Assembly: GCA_026928255.1 (NCBI GenBank)
Contig: JAIXKJ010000008.1
Span: forward strand, 411,298-475,297
DNA: 64,000 nt
Source of the DNA: Anaerolineales bacterium
GTDB taxonomy: Bacteria > Chloroflexota > Anaerolineae > Anaerolineales > Villigracilaceae
Reading direction: 5' to 3'
The translations under genes and the position numbers were made by a program. Positions 45,491-53,800 of the stretch are shown here, one piece after another (the first letter of the stretch is position 1; the number at the start of each line of letters is the position of its first letter). The notes beneath the pieces were generated by a model. The model searched no databases. It was not told where the DNA came from and worked only from the letters and a program-made list of their open reading frames with translations.

Positions 45491-45526
45491 TAATTTCTCT
45501 CCTTTTCTATTTTACTGCGCCGTTCG

Positions 45527-46288
45527 TTAATACTTCGGTTCTTCAATATAATGCAACTTCTCAGGGTGTTCTCTCACAATCACGGACATCTTGTCAAAAA
45601 ATTCGTTCGCTGTGGAATGATGCACCTTCGCCGCGCCGACTTGAACCTCGCGGATGACGCCCGCTTCCAGCAACTCGTTCATGCCCGGCACAATGTAGGT
45701 TTTGACGCGCTGATCTTTTCGCACAAACATCGAGTACATTTTAACTTTCGGCTGGCGGTCATAGCCGACGTAAATTCCCGAAAACTCTTTCACGCGACGG
45801 TAATCGCAGCCGACGTTGTACTCGACGTAATGGTGCATAGAAAACGTGCTGTTGAAATCCAAACCAATGCTGACGATTGTGCCGTTGATTTTGTGGAAGA
45901 GCGCAAAGGCTGAGTTAGGCCCGTAGGCTTCCGCGTCGTCGGCTTTGGCAAACTCTTCCGCGCGCGCGCCAATGACGGCAAAACTATAAATCGGGTGCGG
46001 CGTCCGTAGCGCGTTTGGGCGCAACCGCGCAATCTCCGTAATCGCGCCCATCTTCGAGGGCGTTTCTTTCACGTCAAAATAATGCGTCTCCGTCCACGAT
46101 TGAAAATTGAAATTCGGGAACAACAGCGTGCCGTCTTTGCCCGCCAACTCGACGAGCGCGTCAATTACCGCGTCCGCGCCGCCCTCTACGCCGCCGAGCG
46201 ATTTATACGACGTGTGCACCGTCAGCGTGTCGCCGTTTTTGATTCCAATTTGTCCGAAGCCGTCGAGCAGTTGTTCTTTTGTAAGCAT
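45527..46288 (-). CDS. AAC(3)-family N-acyltransferase
   Basis: 253 residues from the ATG at 46288, behind AAAGGA; upstream in-frame ATGs lie in a dispersed repeat and are less likely. GDTLTVHTSYKSLGGVEGGADAVIDAL and GTLLFPNFNFQSW, then ARLRPNALRTPHPIYSFAVIGARAEEF, match aminoglycoside 3-N-acetyltransferases. In polysaccharide loci this fold acylates amino sugars instead of antibiotics. The neighbouring sugar-nucleotide genes favour that reading. Antibiotic resistance cannot be inferred. Confidence 0.85.
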   Translation of the reverse strand: MLTKEQLLDGFGQIGIKNGDTLTVHTSYKSLGGVEGGADAVIDALVELAGKDGTLLFPNFNFQSWTETHYFDVKETPSKMGAITEIARLRPNALRTPHPIYSFAVIGARAEEFAKADDAEAYGPNSAFALFHKINGTIVSIGLDFNSTFSMHHYVEYNVGCDYRRVKEFSGIYVGYDRQPKVKMYSMFVRKDQRVKTYIVPGMNELLEAGVIREVQVGAAKVHHSTANEFFDKMSVIVREHPEKLHYIEEPKY

Positions 46289-46302
46289 AAAATCCTTTGC
46301 CT

Positions 46303-46380
46303 TTGTCATTTCGAGCCGCATCGCAGCGAGAAATCTGATTTTAATTGGAAAGACTTCTCGCTCACGCTTGAAACGACATT
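46303..46380. repeat. GTCATTTCGAG hairpin repeat reaching into a gene end
   Basis: GTCATTTCGAGC and GCGAGAAATCT on the left, TTCTCGCTCACGCTTGAAACGAC on the right: a hairpin of the same family as at 34065. The stop codon and last residues of the glycosyltransferase gene (46362) lie in its right half. Confidence 0.68.
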
Positions 46381-47453
46381 TGACGATAGACGTCCATCAG
46401 CCTTGCGGCGTTCTTCTTCCAATTTGCGCGCCGCTCTGCCGCCCTTCGAGCGGATGCGCCAACCTCAGGCAGTTTCTCCCGCTGATTAATCGCCGCGAGA
46501 ATTTTCTGCGCCAGTTGATGCGCGTCGCCGTCTTTGAAGAGCCAGCCGTTTTCATTTTCGACAATCCATTCTTTGTTGGCGGGAATGTCCGAAACCAGAC
46601 AAGGCAAACCGCAAGCCAGCGCTTCCATCAGCGAAACGGACGAGCCGTCCACGTGCGAAGGCGAGATATATAAATCGGCTTGATGATACCAGTAAGGCAA
46701 ATCGTTTTGCGAAATTTGTCCGCCGTAGGTTACGCGCTCGTCCGCGCCGCCGCGCCGAAAGATTTGACGCAACGTCGCGCCTTGCGAACCGCCGTTTAAC
46801 AAAATCAAGTTGACGTTTTCCTTTTGCCGCGCAACCTCGACGAAGGCGCGCGCCAGCACGTCCACGCCGTAGCGCGGCTCCCAAGCGCGGTTGCAAAAGA
46901 GGGTGAAGGTCGTTTTGTCGCGCGCTTCCGCTTTGGGCGAGAAATGCTCCAAGTCCACGCCCCAGGGGAAGACGACCGTCTTCTGCGGATTCATGCCGTA
47001 GGCGACGGCTTTTTCGCGCGTTACGTTGGCGTCGCTGATGAAAAAATCTGAGCGACGAAGAGCATAACGAGTCGCCCATTGCATCCATTGATTTTTGTTT
47101 ACGTCTTCCATCAAGTCGAAGCCCCAAGACATGGTCAACAGCGGGCGCGCGCCAGCCAAGCGAGCGATCAAGGCGCAGGTTTGAATCGGCCCCGCGTGGA
47201 CAATGTCCGCTTTGAGTTCGCGCAAGAGACGTTTGAAATCCCAAACCAGCGCGGGGAGTCGACTCCAACGAAAGGGTTCGCGTCCGCCCTTCCAATGAAT
47301 CAACGTTACATTTTCGGGGACGGGGCGATCTTCCACTTGGCGGCGATTGCCTTCGAGTTGAACGAAGAACGCCTCGTGTCCGCCGTCGCCGATGGCTTTG
47401 AGGAAGCGGTGGTCGTGGGTGGAGTAGCCCAGCGAGAAGTAGAGAATTTTCAT
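46362..47453 (-). CDS. Glycosyltransferase family 4
   Basis: 363 residues with the GT-B fold. ILYFSLGYSTHDHRFLKAI opens the acceptor half. The donor half has FTLFCNRAWEPRYGVDVLARAF, VNLILLNGGSQGATL, VTYGGQISQNDLPYWYHQADLYISPSHVDGSSVSLMEALACGLPCLVSD with the GT4 E-x7-E motif, and a final GWLFKDGDAHQLAQKIL. The C-terminal residues fall in a dispersed repeat. The start overlaps the stop of the NeuB-like gene (ATGA, 47450-47453). Sugar specificity is unknown. Confidence 0.9.
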   Translation of the reverse strand: MKILYFSLGYSTHDHRFLKAIGDGGHEAFFVQLEGNRRQVEDRPVPENVTLIHWKGGREPFRWSRLPALVWDFKRLLRELKADIVHAGPIQTCALIARLAGARPLLTMSWGFDLMEDVNKNQWMQWATRYALRRSDFFISDANVTREKAVAYGMNPQKTVVFPWGVDLEHFSPKAEARDKTTFTLFCNRAWEPRYGVDVLARAFVEVARQKENVNLILLNGGSQGATLRQIFRRGGADERVTYGGQISQNDLPYWYHQADLYISPSHVDGSSVSLMEALACGLPCLVSDIPANKEWIVENENGWLFKDGDAHQLAQKILAAINQREKLPEVGASARRAAERRANWKKNAARLMDVYRQMSFQA

Positions 47454-48517
47454 GTCCCTAATTCCAGCCAGCGCAGCTCCTTGCCTTTGGGCAGGTCAAC
47501 CAGCGCTTTCGCGCCGACCACGTCTTCAATCTCGTGCGGTTTGACGGCGCCAGGCGTGGCGGGGCGCAACACGTCAATCATGTCGCGCGTGAAGGTTTCG
47601 CCGGCTTTAATGTCCCGCGCGGCGCGCAGACAGCGGCGTTGGACGACTTTGGTTTGCTGTTCGTTCTCGGCGATAAATTTATCGGAACTGCCGAAGGAGC
47701 GTTCGAGCAGGCGCGTCTCCGCGACCATCATCGCCCAGTTTTCTGGATTCATCGCAAATTTGTGGTCGGGACCTTCGCGGTCGTTGCTGTCGGTGAAGTG
47801 GCGTTCGATCATCCGCGCGCCCAGCGTTACCGCGCCGAGAACTGGAGCGAGGGCGTGCGTGTGGTCTGATAAACCTAAAACCACATCAGGGTACATCACT
47901 GAAAAAGTTTTCAGCACGTTCAAATGCAAGTGGTCGTAGTTGCGCGGGTCGGCTGTGTAATTGGTGTTGCATTGCATGAGACACAACTGCTTATTGATTT
48001 TCAAAATCGCGCGCACGGCGTGTTGCACGTCGGCGATGTCCGCCGCGCCGCTGGCGATGATCATCGGCTTGCCTTTGGAGGCCATGTGTTCCAGCGCTTC
48101 AATCCAATCAATTTCGCCCGAACCCGCTTTGAAGGCGGGGACGTAAGGGTTGACGTGCTCGATGGAATCGTAATCATAAGGCGAGGTGAAAAAGTCAATG
48201 CCGACCGCGTCGCACTCCGCTTTGAGAATCGGCGTCCAACTCTGCGAGACGGACGCGGCGGCGTACACTTCGGTAACGGATTTCTTCCACGACGCCTGAT
48301 GGCTGACTTTGGAATCCATGTGCGAGAAGCCGTAATCGGAGACAATCTTCGGCGCGATGAAATGTTGGAATTTGGCGGCGTCCGCGCCGGCTTCTTTGGC
48401 GAGGCGAATTAATTTTTTCGCGCGCTCCAAGTCGCCGTCGTGATTCGCGGCGATGTCGGCGATGAAGTAGGTCGGGTGGTTTAATCCGATTGTGCGGTTG
48501 TTGATTTTGAAGTCCAT
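47450..48517 (-). CDS. N-acetylneuraminate synthase family protein (NeuB/SpsE-like)
   Basis: 355 residues from the ATG at 48517 behind AAAGGAG. The TIM barrel has YFIADIAANHDGDLERAKKLIRLAKEAGADAAKFQ, FKAGSGEIDWIEALEHMASKGKPMIIASG, VVLGLSDHTHA and IERHFT with DREGPDHKFA. The C-terminal SAF domain is at about 285-355 (RRCLRAARDIKAGETF, ALVDLPKGKEL). It condenses PEP with an N-acyl hexosamine to make a nonulosonic acid. Which acid is not clear. With the SpsF-like and PseB-like genes it suggests a sialic-acid-like pathway. Confidence 0.91.
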   Translation of the reverse strand: MDFKINNRTIGLNHPTYFIADIAANHDGDLERAKKLIRLAKEAGADAAKFQHFIAPKIVSDYGFSHMDSKVSHQASWKKSVTEVYAAASVSQSWTPILKAECDAVGIDFFTSPYDYDSIEHVNPYVPAFKAGSGEIDWIEALEHMASKGKPMIIASGAADIADVQHAVRAILKINKQLCLMQCNTNYTADPRNYDHLHLNVLKTFSVMYPDVVLGLSDHTHALAPVLGAVTLGARMIERHFTDSNDREGPDHKFAMNPENWAMMVAETRLLERSFGSSDKFIAENEQQTKVVQRRCLRAARDIKAGETFTRDMIDVLRPATPGAVKPHEIEDVVGAKALVDLPKGKELRWLELGT

Positions 48518-48535
48518 GGTTGCTCCTTTACGCAA

Positions 48536-49072
48536 TTAACCTTGTAGCCACAAAAGCAGCGCGATTAACGAAAAGCCGTCCTTAATCGCGCCTTCCTGAA
48601 TCATGGCGCGAATCTCGTCTTTGGCGAACCAACGGATTTCGGCAATCTCGTTCGGGTCGAAGTCTTGCGCGCGTTCGCCCGCTTTGCAGAAGACGATGTG
48701 AAAAACTTTGTTGGCGCTGCCGTTCATGGGGTGAAAAGTGTAAACCAAACGATGCTCCGACGAAGCGTAGCCGGTCTCTTCGCGCGCCTCGCGTTCGGCG
48801 GCGGCGAGGAGCGACTCGCCGACCTCCACGCCGCCGGCCGGCAGTTCCCAGTCCGCCGCGCCGGTGGTGTAGCGCGGCACGCGCACGAACATCGCTTCGC
48901 CCGCTTCGTTTTCCATCAAAGCGGCGACGGCTTCGCGCTCAAAATCCAGCAGGTGAAATTTGTCCACGATGAAGCCGTTTGGGAATTTCACCGTGTCTTT
49001 GTACAAATTCACCCATTCGCTTTCGTAAACAACTTCCCGCGCGAGGCGTTCGGGTTTTAGGGATGAAGTCAA
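48536..49072 (-). CDS. NUDIX hydrolase (ADP-ribose pyrophosphatase type)
   Basis: 178 residues if it starts at the TTG at 49072, which has an ideal AGGAG 7 nt upstream. The frame is open to an ATG at 49123, but that part lies in a repeat array. The Nudix box is GGVEVGESLLAAAEREAREETGY, with the usual G-x5-E-x7-REUxEExGU pattern. It is preceded by LPAGG as in ADP-sugar pyrophosphatases. DKFHLLDFEREAVAALMEN matches that subfamily. It may clear a nucleotide sugar in the pathway. Confidence 0.87.
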   Translation of the reverse strand: MTSSLKPERLAREVVYESEWVNLYKDTVKFPNGFIVDKFHLLDFEREAVAALMENEAGEAMFVRVPRYTTGAADWELPAGGVEVGESLLAAAEREAREETGYASSEHRLVYTFHPMNGSANKVFHIVFCKAGERAQDFDPNEIAEIRWFAKDEIRAMIQEGAIKDGFSLIALLLWLQG

Positions 49073-49083
49073 ATTAACGCTCC

Positions 49084-49307
49084 TGTGGATAAGTCCGCCC
49101 ATTCTGTGGATAACTTTCGGCAAAACGCAGATAATTTTCTCATAACTTTTTCAATTCCTGATGAAAAATTGCGGATAATTTCGCAAAAAACGCTTATTTC
49201 TGTTGATAACTGCGGATTTTCTGTGGATAACCCTGCCGAAACTGTGCGTAAAACCCGTCCAAACCTGCGGAGAAACTGGGGAGTTCTTCGCCCAAATCTG
49301 CGGATAA
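49084..49307. repeat. DnaA-box-like array with 21-nt phasing
   Basis: TGTGGATAA, the reverse complement of the TTATCCACA DnaA box, is perfect at 49084, 49105 and 49222. Near matches lie at 49126, 49170, 49201, 49243 and 49299, all in the same orientation. Within two groups (49084/49105/49126 and 49201/49222/49243) the spacing is exactly 21 nt, two helical turns. The array spans the end of the sugar reductase gene and the spacer before the NUDIX gene. No dnaA or dnaN is nearby. Confidence 0.65.
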
Positions 49308-50111
49308 CTTGCGGGTAGAAAGCCAAAGGTTGTGGGAACGCTTCGCCCTTAAGTTTGACTCTTCCACCGACTTGGGCGCGATTCTCCCTTCGGGCAGTCC
49401 GAAGCGACGGGCGACATCCACGCCGAATTGATGCTTGCTCATCGGTTGCGCGCCGACGACGTGGTACACGCCGCTCAACCCGCGCTCCAACATGTTGACC
49501 AAAATCCGCGCCGTGTGATTAACCCACATCGGGCAAAAGATTACGTCGGTGAAACCGTTGACATTTTCTCCCGCGCTCAGGCTGTTGACGAAAAATTCCG
49601 CCAGACTGCGCCGCCCGCCGAGACTCCAACCGTAGAAGTTGACTCGCGCCACAACCGCTTGCGCGTACTCCGCCAAGACGGCTTGCTCGCCTTCCAACTT
49701 CGTCCGCGAGTAAACGCCGACGGGGTTGGGCGCGTCCGCTTCGTTGTACGCGCCGTCCTTTTTGCCGTCGAAGACCGCGTCGGTGGAGACGTGAACAAAC
49801 GAGATATTGCGACTCTTACAAGCCTGCGCGAGAACGCGAGGCAAATCAACGTTGATTTGTTTGGCGAGTTCGGGATTCTCTTCGCAATCTTCAAGGTTTG
49901 CCAATGCGGCGCAATTGACGACTGCTTCTGGGGATTCAGAATCAAGAATCGAGTCAATGACCGAAGCGTCTAACCTTTCTCGACGCAACACTTTGAATGG
50001 AGCGTTGATCAGTTTTCCGCGGTCAAGTCCGATGATTTCGTGTTCGCTCATCATCTCTTGCGCGAAGTTGACGCCGAGCAATCCGCTCGCGCCGGGGAGA
50101 AGGAGTTTCAT
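49194..50111 (-). CDS. dTDP-4-dehydrorhamnose reductase-like (RmlD) sugar-nucleotide reductase
   Basis: 305 residues of the extended SDR type. KLLLPGASGLLGVNFAQEM is the nucleotide motif, VNCAALANLEDCEENPELAKQINV and FVHVSTDAVFDGKKDGAYNEADAPNPVGVYSRTKLEGEQ give the active-site Ser/Thr and Y-x3-K. It reduces a 4-keto sugar nucleotide. Next to a PseB-like dehydratase it probably reduces that enzyme's product. The C-terminus (YAQFRQGYPQKIRSYQQK) is translated through the DnaA-box-like array and is not conserved. Confidence 0.87.
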   Translation of the reverse strand: MKLLLPGASGLLGVNFAQEMMSEHEIIGLDRGKLINAPFKVLRRERLDASVIDSILDSESPEAVVNCAALANLEDCEENPELAKQINVDLPRVLAQACKSRNISFVHVSTDAVFDGKKDGAYNEADAPNPVGVYSRTKLEGEQAVLAEYAQAVVARVNFYGWSLGGRRSLAEFFVNSLSAGENVNGFTDVIFCPMWVNHTARILVNMLERGLSGVYHVVGAQPMSKHQFGVDVARRFGLPEGRIAPKSVEESNLRAKRSHNLWLSTRKLSADLGEELPSFSAGLDGFYAQFRQGYPQKIRSYQQK

Positions 50112-50113
50112 GT

Positions 50114-50217
50114 TTTAGGTTCTAGGTTGAAGGTTTAAGGTTGAAAGTTTAAGGTTACAGGTTAAAGGTTTTTTACTTGCAACTTTCAACTTGTAACCTA
50201 CAACCTGCAACTCCTTA
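50114..50217. repeat. Heptanucleotide repeat with opposing arms
   Basis: AGGTTCT/AGGTTGA/AGGTTTA/AGGTTGA units change to CAACTTT/CAACTTG/TAACCTA/CAACCTG units around a T-rich centre. It fills the spacer between two sugar-nucleotide genes. Confidence 0.82.
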
Positions 50218-51225
50218 ACCTTCTAGTTTTCCTTGCGCGAACAACTCCTCAAACGGCGCGACGTATTTTTTGATGCCTTCCACGTCCAGCCATTGGTCGT
50301 TGGTTTCGCTGGAATAGTAAAAGCCTTCCGCAAGCGGCTTGCCTTTGTCGCGCCATGAGTATTTGAACCACGAGCCTTCGGCGGGCTGCACGACGTACAT
50401 ATTTTCAACTTCGACAGTGTGGCGCGCTTCGTCTTCAGAGAGCAAGGCTTCGTGCAATTTTTCGCCCGGTCGAATGCCGATGATTTCCAATTGCGCGTCG
50501 GGCGCGATGGCGCGCGCTAAATCCACGACTTTGGTGCTGGGGATTTTCGGCACGAAGACTTCGCCGCCTTCCATCTGTTCGATGCTGTTGATAACGAAGC
50601 GCGCGCCTTGTTCGAGCGAAAGCCAGAAGCGCGTCATGCGCCCGTCGGTGATGGTGATTTTTCCGCCCGCGCGTTGTTTGAGGAAAAGCGGCACGACCGA
50701 ACCGCGACTGCCGACGACGTTGCCGTAGCGCACGCAAGAAAAGCGCGTCGTTTCGCCGCCCGCGTAGGCGTTGCTTTGAATGGTCAACTTCTCCGCCGCG
50801 AGTTTGGTCGCGCCGTACAGGTTAGCTGGGCTGACGGCTTTGTCGGTGCTGACGGTCAGGACTTTTTTCACGCCCGCGTCCAACGCCGCCTCGACGACGT
50901 TCGCCGTGCCCATGATGTTGGTCTTGACGGCTTCCATCGGGTTGTACTCGCAAGCGGGGACTTGCTTCAACGCGGCGGCGTGCACAACCACGTCCACGCC
51001 GCGCATGGCGCGAAGCAGCCGTTCGCGATCGCGCACGTCGCCGATGAAGTAGCGCAGACGCGCATCGCTATACCCGCCGACTTGCATTTCGTGCTGTTTC
51101 AACTCGTCGCGGCTGAAGATGATGATTTTCTTCGGTTGCTTTTCTTCGAGCAATATTTTCGTAAACTTCTTGCCGAACGAACCCGTTCCGCCGGTAATAA
51201 GCACAACTTGATTTTTCCAGTCCAT
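50215..51225 (-). CDS. pseB: UDP-N-acetylglucosamine 4,6-dehydratase (PseB-like)
   Basis: 336 residues from the ATG at 51225, with GGAG upstream. QVVLITGGTGSFGKKFTKILLEE, then IIIFSRDELKQHEMQ, YFIGDVRDRERLLRAMRGVDVVVHAAALKQVPACEYNP and VSTDKAVSPANLYGATKLAAEK with the M/Y-x3-K site are the PseB/FlaA1 hallmarks. IRPGEKLHEALLSEDEARHT follows. The enzyme makes a 4-keto-6-deoxy sugar from UDP-GlcNAc, with or without C5 inversion. No PseC aminotransferase is present; an RmlD-like reductase follows instead. Confidence 0.87.
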   Translation of the reverse strand: MDWKNQVVLITGGTGSFGKKFTKILLEEKQPKKIIIFSRDELKQHEMQVGGYSDARLRYFIGDVRDRERLLRAMRGVDVVVHAAALKQVPACEYNPMEAVKTNIMGTANVVEAALDAGVKKVLTVSTDKAVSPANLYGATKLAAEKLTIQSNAYAGGETTRFSCVRYGNVVGSRGSVVPLFLKQRAGGKITITDGRMTRFWLSLEQGARFVINSIEQMEGGEVFVPKIPSTKVVDLARAIAPDAQLEIIGIRPGEKLHEALLSEDEARHTVEVENMYVVQPAEGSWFKYSWRDKGKPLAEGFYYSSETNDQWLDVEGIKKYVAPFEELFAQGKLEG

Positions 51226-51237
51226 AGGTGTCTCCAT

Positions 51238-52053
51238 TTACTTCTTAATCACAATCAGCGGATATTGCCCGTTTTCGGCGAAGAATTTCGGGAACGCGTT
51301 TTCCAGCCAGAAGACGAGGCGCAGAAGGACGCGCCCGCCGAACGGACGAACGTAACTTCGCAAGGTGTTGGTGCTCAGCCCGCGCCAAACTTTGATTTCG
51401 ACGGTCATCTTCGAACCGAGTTCGCGCCGTATCCAGGCGGGGTTAATTTTTTCGACAAAAGTGCCTTCCGCCGAATCGACGCCCAATTTTTTCTTCTCTT
51501 TGACCGGCAACCCGCGCAGTTTGCGAAACCATCGCAGCAGATTTTCCGCGCCGCGATTGAGGGGCGAATCGCTCCACCCGTTGACGATGGCCGCCGTCCG
51601 CTTTGGGGCGAGCGTGCGGTAAATTTCAGCGTAGGCGTTGGGATGTTCGGTCAGCGCGAGATGATGAATCGCGTGCATGGAAACCGCGCCGTCAAACGCG
51701 CCGTCTTTGAAAGGCAGATGCGCCAAATCGCCGACGACAAACCAGCCGTGTTGGCCGATGCGGTTGCGCGCTTCGCGCAGCGCTTGAATAGAAATATCCA
51801 AGCAGACGCGCTTTTGGTAACCCGCAGAGTACGTTTTATACTCCTCGTATTGCACGGGGCCGGAACCCGCGTCCAAAAGGAAGCGCCCGTTGGGGAGCAA
51901 ACCGTTCAGCACGCGCAGGCGCGTCTTGCGGATGTACTCGCTTGAAACGGGGCGCAAATCTTCGTAACGCGCGTTTTGATAGTTGCCGTCGTCTTCTTGC
52001 TTCCAGCCGACTTCGTCGTAAAATTTGCGGACTTTTTGTTTAGTGTTCGTCAT
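51238..52053 (-). CDS. Class I SAM-dependent methyltransferase
   Basis: 271 residues. The N-terminus (VRKFYDEVGWKQEDDGNYQNARYEDLRP) is followed by FLLDAGSGPVQY as motif I, RVCLDISIQALREARNRIG, LAHLPFKDGAFDGAVSMHAIHHL and a long C-terminal part with aromatic residues. It lies 12 bp upstream of the dehydratase gene in the polysaccharide locus and may methylate a sugar. The substrate is unknown. Confidence 0.85.
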   Translation of the reverse strand: MTNTKQKVRKFYDEVGWKQEDDGNYQNARYEDLRPVSSEYIRKTRLRVLNGLLPNGRFLLDAGSGPVQYEEYKTYSAGYQKRVCLDISIQALREARNRIGQHGWFVVGDLAHLPFKDGAFDGAVSMHAIHHLALTEHPNAYAEIYRTLAPKRTAAIVNGWSDSPLNRGAENLLRWFRKLRGLPVKEKKKLGVDSAEGTFVEKINPAWIRRELGSKMTVEIKVWRGLSTNTLRSYVRPFGGRVLLRLVFWLENAFPKFFAENGQYPLIVIKK

Positions 52054-52067
52054 CTAATTTCTACTTT

Positions 52068-53675
52068 TTAGTCATTCCAAGAGAATGGCTCTCCAATTAA
52101 AACGTCAAAAGTTTTTTTGAAACGCGCCAAGCCTTCGGCGCTCAACACGCTTTCGAGCGGATGTTCGGCGAGGTCGTCCCAAAAATTCATCAAGCGCCAG
52201 GGGAAGGGGCGCGGATATTCAAAGAAGAAACGGTAGGCGTAATTCCAAGCGAACTCGATTTGTTTTTCATTTAGCCGATAAGCGGAAATGTCGGCTAAGA
52301 CGTTTTCGAGCGTCGCATAATATTCGTCCCATGTGTTTGGGTCGAGCGTGATGCCGCGCCCGCGATAATGCGTCTGTCCGCACGAGATGACCGGGCACCC
52401 GTTCATCGCCGTTTCGAGTCCGACGGTCGTCGTGTACGCCAAGCCGACGTCGGCGATTTCGATTAAATCATAGGTGTTGATTTCGTCCAACGCGCCGATG
52501 AGGCGAATATGACTCGGCAATTCGGGCAGCGCCTCTTTGACCACCGCCGCCATAGATTTGGCTTGCGGCACAAGTTTTTCGCCAGGGTGCACGCGGACGA
52601 CGAGTTGCACGTCGTCGCGTTTGGCAAAGTATTGAACGGTCTTGGTCATCCACTCGGTCATGGATGCGGCGAAGACGTCGCGCCCCAGCGTTAGGCTGTC
52701 GCCCAAGACGTTCGCCGCCAACATGACGACCGGGCGTGCGTCCAATTTTAGCGCTTTGCGCGTTTCGTCCGCGCCTTGCGAAGAGACGTATTGCCACAGC
52801 CGTTTGGACTTGCCCCACACGCGCGCGCCGCGCCGCGCGTTTTCCAAATCCGCCACGCGCTCGTACATCGCGTCGCTCATCGGCAGTCCGCAACGGGCTT
52901 CGACGAGGTAACCCGTATCCTGCTGCATGATGGACGAATTTTGCGCCAGCCAAATTTGCTCGCGCTGATCGTTGAACTCGTAAGTTACCGCGTCAACGCC
53001 TAAATGCCGCGCAACGCGAAAGACGATTCCCATTTCGAGAATCAACCCGTTGGGAATCAACACCACATCAGGTTTATTTTTTTGCATCCAATCCAATGCG
53101 GCGCGCGCGGCGAAGGTATTTCTTTTGATTCTTAAATTATACAAGGCGCGTTCTTCGGCGTTTTGCATGTCCGCGTCTTCGCGCATCAGCGTATATTGCG
53201 CGTCCCAAAGCGAGATTTCTTCCACGCCCGATTGCAAGGCGGCGGGCAGGTCGGCGCTCGCGGGGTTAATGTCCAACATTGAAACGTGCTTGACCAACGG
53301 CGTCAGCGCAGACAGCGCGTCGCGCGTGTGCAAAATCCGTTGACGTTGCGTGAAGGCGTCCTTCTCGCGATGCCACTCGGAGTAGGGAAGCGTCATCAGC
53401 GTTACGTCGTGTCCCAACCCCGCCAACGCCAAACTGATGTACGCCGATTGTTCGATCCAATAATGCAGCGTTGAAAAAAATAAAACTTTTTTCGCCGAAT
53501 CGTTTTCGCGCGCACAACGCTTCGCAACATCCACAGCGGCGGGCAGCGAATGTTTGAGGCGCGTTAAATTGTAATGCTCGCGGCGCGGACGATTTTTGGC
53601 GCGCAAATGCCAATCCATTTCAACGGCGAGGGGCAAGTTTCCCAAAAAGTTGCGGAGCGAAGAATTTGTTTTCAT
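52068..53675 (-). CDS. Putative capsule/glycan transferase (GT-B-like)
   Basis: 535 residues. FSTLHYWIEQSAYISLALAGLGHDVTLMTLP resembles the acceptor-side Rossmann half of a GT-B enzyme. The C-terminal half has VVMLAANVLGDSLTLGRDVF, VRVHPGEKL and DLIEIADVGLAYTTTVGLETAMNGCPVISCGQTHYRGRG, like capsule KDO-type transferases and CDP-glycerol transferases. There is no membrane segment. It is a likely backbone-forming enzyme of the exported glycan, but donor and linkage are unknown. Confidence 0.75.
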   Translation of the reverse strand: MKTNSSLRNFLGNLPLAVEMDWHLRAKNRPRREHYNLTRLKHSLPAAVDVAKRCARENDSAKKVLFFSTLHYWIEQSAYISLALAGLGHDVTLMTLPYSEWHREKDAFTQRQRILHTRDALSALTPLVKHVSMLDINPASADLPAALQSGVEEISLWDAQYTLMREDADMQNAEERALYNLRIKRNTFAARAALDWMQKNKPDVVLIPNGLILEMGIVFRVARHLGVDAVTYEFNDQREQIWLAQNSSIMQQDTGYLVEARCGLPMSDAMYERVADLENARRGARVWGKSKRLWQYVSSQGADETRKALKLDARPVVMLAANVLGDSLTLGRDVFAASMTEWMTKTVQYFAKRDDVQLVVRVHPGEKLVPQAKSMAAVVKEALPELPSHIRLIGALDEINTYDLIEIADVGLAYTTTVGLETAMNGCPVISCGQTHYRGRGITLDPNTWDEYYATLENVLADISAYRLNEKQIEFAWNYAYRFFFEYPRPFPWRLMNFWDDLAEHPLESVLSAEGLARFKKTFDVLIGEPFSWND

Positions 53676-53681
53676 GCGTTA

Positions 53682-53800
53682 AGGTTTAAAGTTGAAGGTT
53701 TAAGGTTGAAGGTTTAAGGTTCAAGGTTTAAGGTTTTCAACTTTCAACCTGCAACCCGTAACCTGCAACCCATAACCTGTAACCCGTATCCTATAACCCT
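53682..53800. repeat. Heptanucleotide repeat with opposing arms
   Basis: AAGGTTT/AAAGTTG/AAGGTTT/AAGGTTG/AAGGTTT/AAGGTTC/AAGGTTT units, then CAACTTT/CAACCTG/CAACCCG/TAACCTG/CAACCCA/TAACCTG/TAACCCG units. This is the clearest 7-nt period in the window and fills the 125-bp spacer. Confidence 0.88.

Noticed and set aside
45527..46288. Aminoglycoside resistance gene
   Set aside because: The AAC(3) fold is shared with sugar acyltransferases, and the gene lies within a polysaccharide locus. Resistance cannot be inferred.
49084..49307. Could the DnaA-box-like array be the chromosomal origin?
   Set aside because: There is no dnaA, dnaN, gyrB or parAB nearby, no AT-rich unwinding element is evident, and the array lies in a gene end. 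It is kept only as an unexplained array.
50608..51945. 445-codon open frame on the plus strand over the dehydratase and methyltransferase genes
   Set aside because: Two well-supported minus-strand genes explain the region. The antisense product is low-complexity and has no motif.
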